NCBI RefSeq assembly: GCF_008710745.1
Contig: NZ_VYSA01000002.1
Coordinates: 1,054,001-1,118,000, forward strand
Direction of reading: 5' to 3'
DNA length: 64,000 bases
Source: Microbacterium rhizomatis
GTDB taxonomy: Bacteria; Actinomycetota; Actinomycetes; Actinomycetales; Microbacteriaceae
Shown: positions 29,052-37,463 of the stretch, piece by piece
Layout of the letters: every line of letters starts with the position of its first letter
Numbering within the stretch: position 1 is the stretch's first letter
Notes under the pieces: generated by a model
The model's input: the letters and a program-made list of their open reading frames with translations, nothing else
What the model was told of the DNA's origin: nothing
Databases searched by the model: none
Position numbers and translations under genes: made by a program

Positions 29052-30196
29052 GCACCCAGACGTCGACAAGCGCACCCGCCCCGGCACCCACCGCACCGCG
29101 ACGTGAACGGCCGTCCGCCCCGAGCGAGGCCTCCGCGGTGTGGATGGTCGCCGAGCGCGAGATCAGCACGAAGCTGCGCAGCAAGGCGTTCATGATCTCG
29201 ACGGCGATCCTGTTCGTCGTCGCGCTCGCGGGCCTGGTGTTCGGCGGGCTGGCCGCGCAGAATCAGTCGGGCACGCCGGTCGCCGTGACCTCGGACGCCA
29301 CGTCGCTCCTCCCGTCGACCCAGGGCCTGCAGGTCACCGAGGTGCCCGACCGAGCGGCGGCCGAGCAGCTCGTGACCGACGGCAAGGTCGACGCGGCGAT
29401 CGTCGCAGATCCGTCCGCTACTCCGTTCGGCTTCACGATCATCGCCGAGAAGTCGGCGCCCACTCAGCTCATGCTGCAGTTCGCCCAGGTGCCGCCCGTC
29501 GAGCTGCTCGCCCCGGCCGGGACCGACCAGGCGATCCGCTACTTCGTGGCGATCGGCTTCGGGATCGTGTTCCTGATGGCGGCGAGCCTGTTCGGCTCGA
29601 CGATCGCCGCCAGCGTCGTCGAGGAGAAGCAGACGCGTGTCGTCGAGATCCTCATCTCGGCGATCCGTGCCCGGACTCTGCTGGCCGGCAAAGTGATCGG
29701 CAACACGATCCTCGCGATGGCGCAGATCCTCGTGCTGGCGGCGATCGCCATCGTGGGGCTCACGATCATCGGCCAGACTCAGCTGCTCGGGATGCTCGGG
29801 GCACCCATCCTCTGGTTCGCGGTCTTCTTCCTCTTCGGGTTCATCCTGCTCGCGGCCCTGTTCGCCGCGGCCGGGGCGATGGTGTCACGCCAGGAGGACA
29901 TCGGGTCGACGACCTTCCCGATCACGCTGCTCGTGATGGCGCCGTACTTCCTGGTGATCTTCTTCAACGACAACTCGACGGTGCTGACGGTCATGTCGTA
30001 CGTGCCGTTCTCCGCCCCGGTCGGTATGCCGATGCGGCTGTTCCTCGGCGAGGCGCAGTGGTGGGAGCCGCTGATCTCGCTGGTGATCCTGCTCGCGACC
30101 TGCGTCGGCGCGATCCTGGTCGGGGCGAAGATCTACCAGAACTCACTCCTGCGCATGGGCGCCCGCGTCAAGCTGAGCGAGGCGCTCCGGGGCTGA
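29048..30196 (+). CDS. ABC-2 type transporter permease (NatB-like)
   Basis: A 382-residue membrane protein. An N-terminal Pro/Ala-rich cytoplasmic part is followed by a helix (AFMISTAILFVVALAGLVFG), an extracytoplasmic region of about 130 residues, then five more helices from about residue 165. The conserved cytoplasmic motif VVEEKQTRVVEILISA is typical of NatB/ABC2_membrane_3 proteins. It pairs with the upstream ATPase for export of an unknown ion or drug-like compound. Its stop is followed by a strong double hairpin. Confidence 0.9.
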   Translation: MSTQTSTSAPAPAPTAPRRERPSAPSEASAVWMVAEREISTKLRSKAFMISTAILFVVALAGLVFGGLAAQNQSGTPVAVTSDATSLLPSTQGLQVTEVPDRAAAEQLVTDGKVDAAIVADPSATPFGFTIIAEKSAPTQLMLQFAQVPPVELLAPAGTDQAIRYFVAIGFGIVFLMAASLFGSTIAASVVEEKQTRVVEILISAIRARTLLAGKVIGNTILAMAQILVLAAIAIVGLTIIGQTQLLGMLGAPILWFAVFFLFGFILLAALFAAAGAMVSRQEDIGSTTFPITLLVMAPYFLVIFFNDNSTVLTVMSYVPFSAPVGMPMRLFLGEAQWWEPLISLVILLATCVGAILVGAKIYQNSLLRMGARVKLSEALRG

Positions 30197-30207
30197 CTCC
30201 CGGCCGC

Positions 30208-30286
30208 CGAGCCACCCCCGTGGCGCCGAACCGCCCCCGTGCGGACGAGGCTCACGGGGGCGGTTCGGCGTTAACGGGGCGGCTCG
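30208..30286. terminator. Nested double hairpin between convergent genes, family C copy 1
   Basis: The inner stem is an 18-bp perfect inverted repeat (CGCCGAACCGCCCCCGTG, 30224-30241, against 30253-30270). Around it, CGAGCCACCCCCGT (30208-30221) pairs with ACGGGGCGGCTCG (30274-30286). Each arm thus holds two copies of a motif like GCCGA(A/G)CC(A/G)CCCCCGTG. It should end transcription from both sides. A related element is at 56301-56379. Confidence 0.8.
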
Positions 30287-30315
30287 ACGCGCGGGCGAAT
30301 CGACAGACGGGCGGG

Positions 30316-32124
30316 TCAGGGGGTGGGGATGCTGCGGCGGTGGGCGGCGCGCCCGTGCGTTCCGTTCAGCGCGTCCGCGGCACGGACGAGCGCGAGGTGC
30401 GACAGCGCCTGCGGGGTGTTGCCGGCATGACGCTGAAGGGTCACGTCGTACTCCTCGCTCAGCAGCCCGACGTCGTTCGCGAGCCCGCACAGCTTGTTCA
30501 TCAGCAGGTGGGCCTCGGGCATGCGGCCGGTCGCGGCGTACTGCGCGACGAGCCAGAACGAGCACGCCAGGAACGGATGCTCGTCCCCGGGAAGCCCGTC
30601 CACCGCCGTCTGCGTCCGATAGCGGTGCAGGAGGCCGTCGTGCATCAGGCGTTTCTCGATCTCGGCGACCGTGCCGAGCATCCGCGGGTCATCGGGCGCG
30701 CAGAACCCGACCTGCGGCAGCAGGAGCAGCGACGCATCGACCTCGGCCGACCCATAGGACTGCACGAAGAAGCCCCGGCCTGCGTCGTAGCCGTGCTCGT
30801 CGATCTCGGCGCGCACGCGATCGCGCAACTGCACCCACCGCTCGACGGGTCCGTCCAGTCCGTGCTCGCGCACCGCGCGCACGCCACGGTCGAAGGCGGC
30901 CCACATCATGACCCGCGAATAGGTGAACATGCGCGGTTCGCCGCGCATCTCCCAGATGCCGTTGTCGGGGCGGTCGATGTGGGCTTCGACGTAGTCCAGC
31001 AGAGCACGCTGGAGCGGCCAGGAGAACTCGTCCTCCGCCACTCCGGCGACGCGCGCCGCTTCGAGCCCCACCATCACCTCGCCCATCACGTCCGCCTGGT
31101 ACTGGTCGACCGCGCCGTTGCCGATCCGCACCGGCGCGGCGCCGTCGTACCCCGGAAGGCTGTCGAGCTCTCGCTCGACGAGGTCGCGCTCGCCCGCCAG
31201 TCCGTACATGATCTGCACGTCGGCCGGGTCCCCGGCGATCGCCCGCAGCAGCCAGCGCTGCCACTGGACGGCCTCGTCGATGAAGCCGTGGTCGATGAGC
31301 GCCTCGAGCGTGAGCGAGGCATCCCGCAGCCACACGTACCGGTAGTCCCAGTTGCGCACCCCGCCGAAATCCTCCGGGAGGGATGTCGTTGCCGCCGCGA
31401 GGATTCCGCCGGTGTCTTCGTGCGTCAGCGCGCGGAGCACCAGGAGGGATCGCACGACCTCGGCGTGGTGAGGCCCGTGATGCCGGATGCCGTCGCCCCA
31501 CGACGCCCACCACGTCGCGGTGGAGGCGAGAGCCGCGTCGACGTCGACCGCGTCCGGTACGGCGCGGTGCGAGGGGAACCAGGTCATGGTGAGATCGACC
31601 GTCTCGCCCTCGGCAACCGTCACGGTTCCGGCGTGCGAGTGATCGGCCGCGTGAAGGGGAGCGCCTCGGAAGACCAGGGCGTCCGGCCCCGCTGTCGCCA
31701 CGAGAGCGGGAGCGTCGTCGGTGCCGACCTGGCGCATCCACGGCATGGCACGCGCATAGTCGAAGCGCACCCTCAGGTCCTGGATGAACTCGACGCTCCC
31801 CGAGATCCCGCGGATCCGGCGGATGACGTCGGCACGCCGATCGCCGTAGGGCATGACATCCGCGACCTCGGCCACCCCGGTCGCCGTTTCCCAGCGGGTC
31901 AGCAGCACGAACCCGTCGCCGTCGTAGCGGCGCGTGGTGGCGGCATCCGGATCGGTGGGCCGCAGCATCCACCTGCCGTGATCCTCTGTGCCCAGGAGCG
32001 CACCGAACGTCGAGGCCGAGTCGTATCGCGGCAGGCACAGCCAGTCGATGCTCCCCTCGCGGGAGACGAGCGCGGCGGTGTGACAATCGCTGAGAATCGC
32101 GTAGTCCTCGATCGGTGAAGCCAT
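30316..32124 (-). CDS. Glycoside hydrolase family 15 protein (glucoamylase/trehalase type)
   Basis: A 602-residue GH15 enzyme of the bacterial cytosolic type. The N-terminal beta-sandwich region starts IEDYAILSDCHTAALVSREG and SIDWLCLPRYDSASTFGALL. The (alpha/alpha)6 barrel carries NWDYRYVWLRDASLTLEALI with the catalytic-site Asp region, and LLSEEYDVTLQRHAGNTPQA near the C terminus with the second acidic residue. Actinobacterial relatives include trehalases, so trehalose hydrolysis to glucose is likely. A glucose-6-phosphate dehydrogenase is encoded divergently 38 bp away. There is no signal peptide. Confidence 0.9.
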   Translation of the reverse strand: MASPIEDYAILSDCHTAALVSREGSIDWLCLPRYDSASTFGALLGTEDHGRWMLRPTDPDAATTRRYDGDGFVLLTRWETATGVAEVADVMPYGDRRADVIRRIRGISGSVEFIQDLRVRFDYARAMPWMRQVGTDDAPALVATAGPDALVFRGAPLHAADHSHAGTVTVAEGETVDLTMTWFPSHRAVPDAVDVDAALASTATWWASWGDGIRHHGPHHAEVVRSLLVLRALTHEDTGGILAAATTSLPEDFGGVRNWDYRYVWLRDASLTLEALIDHGFIDEAVQWQRWLLRAIAGDPADVQIMYGLAGERDLVERELDSLPGYDGAAPVRIGNGAVDQYQADVMGEVMVGLEAARVAGVAEDEFSWPLQRALLDYVEAHIDRPDNGIWEMRGEPRMFTYSRVMMWAAFDRGVRAVREHGLDGPVERWVQLRDRVRAEIDEHGYDAGRGFFVQSYGSAEVDASLLLLPQVGFCAPDDPRMLGTVAEIEKRLMHDGLLHRYRTQTAVDGLPGDEHPFLACSFWLVAQYAATGRMPEAHLLMNKLCGLANDVGLLSEEYDVTLQRHAGNTPQALSHLALVRAADALNGTHGRAAHRRSIPTP

Positions 32125-32162
32125 GTGCCGAGTCTGTCAGCCCGCGGGAATAGTGTGGCGGA

Positions 32163-33536
32163 ATGGATACGTCCCACACCACGCTGATCGTGCTCGGAGC
32201 CTCGGGCGATCTCACGGCACGCCTGCTCATGCCCGCGCTCGGGCAGCTCCTCACCCGCGAGCCCCAGCGCAGCATCCGCCTCATCGGTGCGGGCATGGAC
32301 GAGTGGGACGACGCGCACTGGCGCGAGGTGGTGCAGAAGTCCTTCGCCACGGTGGATGCCGGGGGCCCCGCTGTCGAGGCGGTCCTGGCCGGGGCGATCT
32401 ATCGCAAGAGCGACATCACGAAGCCGTCCGACCTCGAGGCTCTGCTCGCTCTGGCCGAAGGGAGGGCCGCGTTCTACTTCGCCGTTCCGCCCGCGATCGC
32501 GGCGAAGGCGTGCGTGGCGCTCGAATCCGTCACCCTGCCCGACGGGCTGATCTTGGCGCTCGAGAAGCCGTTCGGCACCGATCAGGCGAGCGCTCATGTG
32601 CTCAACGAGCAGCTCGCGAAGCTCGTCCCCGAAGACCAGGTGCACCGCATCGATCACTTCCTCGGCCGCTCCACTGTGCTGAACGTGCTCGGGGTCCGGT
32701 TCACGAACCGGGTCTTCGAGCCGGTGTGGTCGTCCGAGCACATCGAGTCGGTCGTGATCCGCTACGACGAGGCCCTGGGCCTGGAGGGCCGTGCGGGGTA
32801 CTACGACAAGGCGGGCGCCCTGGTCGACATGATCCAGAGCCACCTGCTCCAGGTGCTCGCCGTCGTGGCGATGGATCCGCCCTCGACCCTCAGCGCGATG
32901 GATCTCCGCGATGCCAAGGGCATGGCGCTCCGGGCGACCAGCGTGTGGAATGGCGACCCGCGGGCGGCCTCCCGGCGCGCACGGTACGGCGCCGGATCCG
33001 TCGACGGCCGTGAACTGATCGCCTACGCCGACGAGGCGGGCGTCGACCCCGCGATCGGTACCGAGACGCTCGCCGAGATGACCGTCGGGATCGCCACCAC
33101 CCGGTGGGAGGGCGTGCCGTTCACGCTCCGCTCCGGCAAGGCGCTGGGCAACCGGCGCAGCGAGGTCGTCATCACGTTCAAGCCCGTGTCGCACCTTCCC
33201 ACCGGGTTCAGCGGATCGGCGGATGCCTCGGTCCTGCGCCTGACGCTCGGGCCCGACCGCATGGCGCTCGAGGTCAACCTGAACGGCCCCGGCGATCCGT
33301 TCCAGCTCGACCGGGCATCGCTGGAGGCCGAGTTCGGCGAGGGCGAGCTGCTGGCCTACGCCGAGGTGCTGCAGGGCATCCTCGACGGCGACCCCACCCT
33401 GTCGGTGCGCGGCGACACGGCCGAAGAGTGCTGGCGGATCGTGCAGCCCGTGCTCGACGCCTGGCGCAGCGGCGCGGTGCCGCTGGACGAGTACCCGGCG
33501 GGTACGCCCGGTCCGGCATCCTGGCCCGTTCTGTAG
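32163..33536 (+). CDS. zwf: Glucose-6-phosphate dehydrogenase (divergent short form)
   Basis: A 457-residue G6PD, shorter than the usual 490-510. The cofactor site is LGASGDLTARLLMPAL, followed by LALEKPFG. The active site reads RIDHFLGRS: Asp and His of the family RIDHYLGKE motif are kept, but the substrate-binding Lys is Arg. The second catalytic His is in DMIQSHLLQVLAVVAMDPP. These changes suggest a paralogue, possibly with altered substrate or cofactor preference. The ATG at 32163 has TAGTGT 6 nt upstream (leaderless). It is divergent from the GH15 gene and converges on a VOC gene. Confidence 0.88.
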   Translation: MDTSHTTLIVLGASGDLTARLLMPALGQLLTREPQRSIRLIGAGMDEWDDAHWREVVQKSFATVDAGGPAVEAVLAGAIYRKSDITKPSDLEALLALAEGRAAFYFAVPPAIAAKACVALESVTLPDGLILALEKPFGTDQASAHVLNEQLAKLVPEDQVHRIDHFLGRSTVLNVLGVRFTNRVFEPVWSSEHIESVVIRYDEALGLEGRAGYYDKAGALVDMIQSHLLQVLAVVAMDPPSTLSAMDLRDAKGMALRATSVWNGDPRAASRRARYGAGSVDGRELIAYADEAGVDPAIGTETLAEMTVGIATTRWEGVPFTLRSGKALGNRRSEVVITFKPVSHLPTGFSGSADASVLRLTLGPDRMALEVNLNGPGDPFQLDRASLEAEFGEGELLAYAEVLQGILDGDPTLSVRGDTAEECWRIVQPVLDAWRSGAVPLDEYPAGTPGPASWPVL

Positions 33537-33542
33537 ACGGGC

Positions 33543-33923
33543 TCAGTTCGCCTTCAGTACCGAGAGGACGTTTCCTGCCGGATCGGTGAACCACGCGATG
33601 TCGGGGCCGCGGCCGCGCGAGATGCCCTTCTCATCGGTGCCGAAGTCAGGATCGGTGTAGATCTTCGTGACCACGCCCCGCGAATTGAGGTCGTCGACCG
33701 CCGCCTCGACGTCGTCGACCGGGAAGTTCAGGATCGTGAACGACGCCGGCTCGTGGTTCGGCTTCGCGTAGATCAGCACCGCACCGCCCGACGGCAGCGT
33801 CAGATCGAGGAACCCCATCGGGTTGTCGGCCACATCGAGACCGAGGATCTGGCCGTAGAAGTGCCGGGCCGCGTCGATGTCGTCGACCGAGAACCCGCTG
33901 AACGCGCCGTCAGTTCGGAACAT
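33543..33923 (-). CDS. VOC (glyoxalase/bleomycin resistance) family protein
   Basis: A 126-residue single VOC unit of two beta-alpha-beta-beta-beta modules. The first has [21 protein letters not shown]. The second has [18 protein letters not shown] and ends [16 protein letters not shown]. The final acidic metal ligand of typical glyoxalases appears shifted or missing, so a binding or enzymatic role cannot be assigned. The ATG at 33923 follows AGAGGTGG. The longer frame to 34010 lacks support. Its stop lies 6 bp from that of the convergent zwf. Confidence 0.82.
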   Translation of the reverse strand: MFRTDGAFSGFSVDDIDAARHFYGQILGLDVADNPMGFLDLTLPSGGAVLIYAKPNHEPASFTILNFPVDDVEAAVDDLNSRGVVTKIYTDPDFGTDEKGISRGRGPDIAWFTDPAGNVLSVLKAN

Positions 33924-34032
33924 GTGCCACCTCTGGATCGAGTGAATGCTGCTGCACCCACCTTTCTCCGCCGCGCGCGTTCTGTCCAGGGCCTTGCGTG
34001 CTGCGTTCATGCTGCGGGCCGCGGCGGGAATA

Positions 34033-34046
34033 CATGCACGCGCATG
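34033..34046 (+). promoter_or_regulatory. Small palindrome upstream of the nitroreductase gene (candidate operator)
   Basis: CATGC-ACGC-GCATG is a 5+4+5 inverted repeat 61 bp before the start codon, in the gap between the divergent VOC and nitroreductase genes. It is short, and no regulator gene is adjacent, so this is only a candidate. Confidence 0.3.
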
Positions 34047-34106
34047 GTGTTTACCTCACCGGGCCAACGGCGGCCGCAGCATCCCATCAACCGGAAAGAG
34101 GCCGCC

Positions 34107-34706
34107 ATGAGCGACACCGCAGTTCTGTCCCTGTCCGACCGCACCGCCCCCACCGAGAGCCCCGTGCTCGACGTGCTCGCCGAGCGCTGGAGCCCCCGCG
34201 GATTCGACGTCGACGCCCCGATCGACGAGGCCAAGCTCGCCAGCGCCCTCGAGGCCGCCCGCTGGTCGCCGTCGGCCAACAACAGCCAGCCCTGGCGTTT
34301 CATCGTCGCGCGTCGCGGCACCGAGGCCTTCGACCAGATCGTCGCGAACCTGCTCGGCTTCAACCAGATGTGGGCCGACCGCGCCGGAGCGCTCGTGGTC
34401 GCAGTCGCCGAGACGGCGACGGCGGACGGCACCCCCGTCCACTTCGCGCAGTACGACTTGGGCCAGGCCATGGCGCACTTCTCTGTGCAGGCGCACCACG
34501 ACGGCCTGTTCGTGCACCAGATGGGCGGAATCGAGCGCGACGGACTGCGCCAGGCGTTCGGGCTGGACGAGCGGTTCACCCCGCTCACGGTGTCTGCGGT
34601 CGGCACACTGGGGGGCATCGAGACCCTCCCCGAGGCTCTGCAGGAGCGCGAAGCCGCGCCGCGCGTGCGTCGGCCGCTGGCCGAGACGGTCGTCCTCTCG
34701 GCCTGA
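34107..34706 (+). CDS. Nitroreductase family protein
   Basis: A 199-residue FMN-dependent nitroreductase-fold protein. The FMN-binding N terminus reads LAERWSPRGFDVDAPIDEA, then ALEAARWSPSANNSQPWRF, and later FDLGQ-type and HQMGGIERDGLRQAFGL segments lining the active site. It would reduce nitro or quinone compounds, or unsaturated acids, with NAD(P)H. The ATG at 34107 follows GGAAAGAGG at a good distance; the upstream open frame is rejected. It is followed by a clear terminator. Confidence 0.9.
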   Translation: MSDTAVLSLSDRTAPTESPVLDVLAERWSPRGFDVDAPIDEAKLASALEAARWSPSANNSQPWRFIVARRGTEAFDQIVANLLGFNQMWADRAGALVVAVAETATADGTPVHFAQYDLGQAMAHFSVQAHHDGLFVHQMGGIERDGLRQAFGLDERFTPLTVSAVGTLGGIETLPEALQEREAAPRVRRPLAETVVLSA

Positions 34707-34724
34707 CGGCCGCTCCTTCGCGCC

Positions 34725-34756
34725 GGCCCCGGACATCCGGAAGGATGCCCGGGGCC
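34725..34756. terminator. Bulged hairpin terminator between convergent nitroreductase and RraA-like genes
   Basis: GGCCCCGG-A-CATCC, loop GGAA, GGATG-C-CCGGGGCC: a stem of 13 pairs with one symmetric A/C mismatch, 19 bp after the nitroreductase stop. Further GC-rich dyads follow to about 34778. It can serve both converging genes. Confidence 0.75.
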
Positions 34757-34830
34757 CAAGAGGCCCGTCGGGGCCCTTCTGAGGCGTCACGCGCACCGCG
34801 CGTCCTCTCGGATGTTCGCCGAGCGAGGTA

Positions 34831-35295
34831 TCAACGCTCGGTGAGCACCCCGTCCGGGTCGCACCACACGTGCGCTCCGGGGCGGAACACGACGCCGTCG
34901 ATCTCGACCGCGACATCGACCTCGCCCACGCCGTCTTTGGCGCTCTTGCGCGGATTCGTCCCGAGGGCCTTCACGCCGAGCGGCAGCATCCCGATCGCCT
35001 CGCTGTCGCGGATCGCGCCGTGCACGATGATCCCGGCCCAGCCGTTGTCGACGGCGGATGCGGCGATCAGGTCGCCCACGAGGGCAGAGGCGAGCGACCC
35101 ACCGCCGTCGACCACGAGCACGGCGCCCGCGCCGGGCGTCGCGAGCATCGCCTTCACGAGGGCATTGTCGCGCGAACATCGGACCGTGCGGATGGGCCCG
35201 TGGAATGTGCGCCGACCCCCGAAGTCGCGGAGTTGCAGCGACAGTGAATCGAGGTCGGCGGCGCGTTCGTCGTAGAGGTCGGCCGTCGAGGTCAT
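34831..35295 (-). CDS. RraA family protein (RNase E regulator-like / HMG-oxaloacetate aldolase fold)
   Basis: A 154-residue RraA-family protein. Signatures are STADLYDERAADL, a VVDGGGSLASALVGDLIAA segment, GWAGIIVHGAIRDSEAI and the central LGVKALGTNPRKS. In proteobacteria RraA inhibits RNase E, but many actinobacterial members have the residues of class II 4-hydroxy-4-methyl-2-oxoglutarate aldolases, including GD and RD pairs seen here. The exact role is therefore open. The ATG at 35295 has TACCGT 6 nt upstream (leaderless); the longer frame enters the inverted repeat. Confidence 0.88.
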   Translation of the reverse strand: MTSTADLYDERAADLDSLSLQLRDFGGRRTFHGPIRTVRCSRDNALVKAMLATPGAGAVLVVDGGGSLASALVGDLIAASAVDNGWAGIIVHGAIRDSEAIGMLPLGVKALGTNPRKSAKDGVGEVDVAVEIDGVVFRPGAHVWCDPDGVLTER

Positions 35296-35329
35296 ACGTC
35301 CACGGTAGGCGCGCCTCGGGCCCGTCACC

Positions 35330-35417
35330 CGCGCACAACGCAGGAAAGAACGGCGCTTCTTCGCCGAAAGAGGCCTCTCAGGCCTGATTCGGCTCAATCG
35401 ATCCTGCGTTGTGCGCG
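35330..35417. repeat. Long inverted repeat, family A copy 3 (GCACAACGCAGGA ends)
   Basis: CGCGCACAACGCAGGA (35330-35345) pairs perfectly with TCCTGCGTTGTGCGCG (35402-35417). A second stem inside pairs GCCGAA with TTCGGC and AGGCCT with AGGCCT. As with copies 1 and 2, it lies between two divergent genes, here the RraA-like and type III PKS genes. Confidence 0.85.
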
Positions 35418-35533
35418 CCGGCCGGCGCACCGGCGCTCCCCCGCCTCCGGGGCAACGTGCTCCCGACAACGTGCGGGGCGAATCTGGTCAAGCCCACCCT
35501 CACCCCGCAGTCCGCGAACTAGGGTGAACGCAA

Positions 35534-36661
35534 ATGACCGCGCGCATCCTCTCCATCGGCACCGCGGTGCCGGCCACGACGCTCGCACAGCACGACGTGC
35601 GCGACTTCTTCATCCGGCAGCCGGGGTACGACCGACTGGCCCGGCGCCTGGTGCACGCCGCCTTCGACGCGGCGGCGATCGACACCCGCCACACCGTGAT
35701 CGACGAGCTGGCCGGCGGAGGCATGACAGGCCGGGCCGCGACGTTCGTCGATGCCGAGGGAGGCCTGATCTCGCCATCGACGGGCGAGCGAAATGCGATC
35801 TACGCCAGGGATGCCCCTCCCCTGTTCGCCGCGGCGGCGCGCGATGCCCTCGCGGGGGCGGGGGTCGCAGCATCCGAGGTCACGCATGTCGTCACCGCTT
35901 CGTGCACCGGATTCTTCGCACCCGGGCCCGACTACCGGCTCGTGCGCGACCTCGGTCTGCCGGTCACGACCGAGCGGTACCATCTCGGATTCCTCGGCTG
36001 CTCGGCCGCGTTCCCGGCGCTGCGCGCTGCCGCACGCATCTGCGCCGCCCAACCCGAGGCTGTCGTGCTGGTCGCGTGCGGCGAGCTGTGCACGCTGCAC
36101 ATCCGCGGGTCGAGCGACCCAGAGCAGATCGTCGCATCGTCCGTGTTCGCGGACGGAGCCGCCGCGGCGATCGTCTCGGCCGTCGAGGGGATCGGCCACG
36201 GCGCCGCGCTCGACCTCGAGCGCTTCGGGACCACCCTCACGAGCGAGGGCGAGTCCGACATGGTGTGGATCATCGGCGACGAGGGTTTCGAGATGACGCT
36301 CACCGCCGAGGTCCCGCGAATCATCGGGCGCGAGATCCGCGGAGCTGTCGAGGGGTTTCTCGGCGTCGAGCCGGGCGGGTCGGATTGGGGTGTCGACCGG
36401 TGGGCGGTGCATCCGGGCGGTCGGAGCGTGCTGGATCGCGTCGAATCCGGCCTCGATCTCGACGGCGCCGCGCTTGCGGCGTCCCGGACCGTGCTGCGCG
36501 AACGGGGCAACATGTCCAGTGCCACCGTGCTGTTCATCCTCGCTGCACTGCTCGCCGATGTAGACGTCGCCGACGGCGAGAGCATCGCGGGGCTGGCGTT
36601 CGGACCGGGGCTCACCGTGGAGTCCGCGCTGTTCGTGAAACGCATACCGGAATCGGCATGA
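35534..36661 (+). CDS. Type III polyketide synthase (alkylresorcinol/alkylpyrone synthase type)
   Basis: A 375-residue chalcone-synthase-fold enzyme. The catalytic triad is complete: Cys124 in VVTASCTGFFAPG, His293 in WAVHPGGRSVL, and Asn326 in RERGNMSSATVL. The sequence resembles bacterial synthases that extend fatty acyl starters with malonyl-CoA to give alkylresorcinols or alkylpyrones. The order PKS, methyltransferase, flavin monooxygenase parallels srsABC of Streptomyces griseus, which makes methylated phenolic lipids. TAGGGT ends 8 nt before the ATG. The stop overlaps the methyltransferase ATG (ATGA). Confidence 0.93.
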   Translation: MTARILSIGTAVPATTLAQHDVRDFFIRQPGYDRLARRLVHAAFDAAAIDTRHTVIDELAGGGMTGRAATFVDAEGGLISPSTGERNAIYARDAPPLFAAAARDALAGAGVAASEVTHVVTASCTGFFAPGPDYRLVRDLGLPVTTERYHLGFLGCSAAFPALRAAARICAAQPEAVVLVACGELCTLHIRGSSDPEQIVASSVFADGAAAAIVSAVEGIGHGAALDLERFGTTLTSEGESDMVWIIGDEGFEMTLTAEVPRIIGREIRGAVEGFLGVEPGGSDWGVDRWAVHPGGRSVLDRVESGLDLDGAALAASRTVLRERGNMSSATVLFILAALLADVDVADGESIAGLAFGPGLTVESALFVKRIPESA

Positions 36662-37356
36662 ACCTGACCGAGCGCGACGAGGAGCTCCTCGAGCTCATGG
36701 ACGACCCGTCGTGCGACGAGCGGCGGCTGCAGGCGACCTACCGGCGATTCGGCACGATCAACCGGCTCATCTCGGCGTGGGGAGGTGTGTACCGCACGTT
36801 GCTGCGGCCGCACCTGACGGGGCTCGGCCGGCCGGCCCGCGTCCTCGACCTGGGCTGCGGCGGGGGCGACGTCGTGACCCGGCTCGCGACCCTCGCCGAC
36901 CGCGACGGCCTGGCGGTCTCGTGGGTCGGAGCTGATCCCGACCCCCGCGCGCACGAAGCCGCCCGGTTGCGCGGGACGGGCGATGTCGAATTCCGCGTCG
37001 CCGACTCGACTGAGCTGATCGCCGCCGGTGAGAGGTTCGACGCCGTGATCTCCAATCACGTGCTGCACCACCTCTCGCGTGCGAGCCTCCGCGCATTCAC
37101 CGATGATTCGCGGATGCTGTCGGCAGGCCCCGTCCTCCACGCCGACATCGCCCGCGGCCGCCTCGCCTATGGGCTGTACGCGATCGGGATCACTCCGTTC
37201 GCGCCGGGCACGTTCTTGCGGACGGACGGCCTCCGTTCGATCCGCCGCAGCTACCGCGCCGACGAGCTCGCCGCCGCGCTTCCAGAAGGGTGGTCGGTGA
37301 ATTGCCCGGCGCCCTTCCGCCTCGTGGCGGTCGCCGACGGGCTGGCGGATGCCTGA
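36658..37356 (+). CDS. SAM-dependent class I methyltransferase of the phenolic lipid cluster
   Basis: A 232-residue methyltransferase. The SAM-binding loop is VLDLGCGGGDVVTRLATL, motif II gives WVGADPDPRA, and the post-motif region reads DAVISNHVLHHLS. The N-terminal 60 residues are helical and end in a basic segment (YRTLLRPHLTGL). It starts 4 bp inside the PKS gene, so translation is coupled. By analogy with SrsB it would methylate the resorcinol or pyrone product. The similarity is functional and positional; I cannot measure sequence identity here. Confidence 0.88.
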   Translation: MNLTERDEELLELMDDPSCDERRLQATYRRFGTINRLISAWGGVYRTLLRPHLTGLGRPARVLDLGCGGGDVVTRLATLADRDGLAVSWVGADPDPRAHEAARLRGTGDVEFRVADSTELIAAGERFDAVISNHVLHHLSRASLRAFTDDSRMLSAGPVLHADIARGRLAYGLYAIGITPFAPGTFLRTDGLRSIRRSYRADELAAALPEGWSVNCPAPFRLVAVADGLADA

Positions 37357-37367
37357 GGCCCGGCGCC

Positions 37368-37438
37368 GCGTCGGAGATTCGCGCCGATGTCGGAGGATTC
37401 CGGCCGAATCGTCCGACATTGCCCCGATCCTCCGACGC
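37368..37438 (+). repeat. 71-bp double hairpin between methyltransferase and monooxygenase genes
   Basis: GCGTCGGAG at the left end (37368-37376) pairs with CTCCGACGC at the right end (37430-37438), and the pairing continues through GATGTCGGAGGATTC against GAATCGTCCGACATT with few mismatches. Each arm holds two copies of a GTCGGAG(G)ATTC unit. It lies within the plus-strand gene cluster and would weaken read-through into the monooxygenase gene, or stabilise the upstream mRNA end. Confidence 0.75.
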
Positions 37439-37463
37439 AGGACCCTACGGGAAGGCGGGCGTG

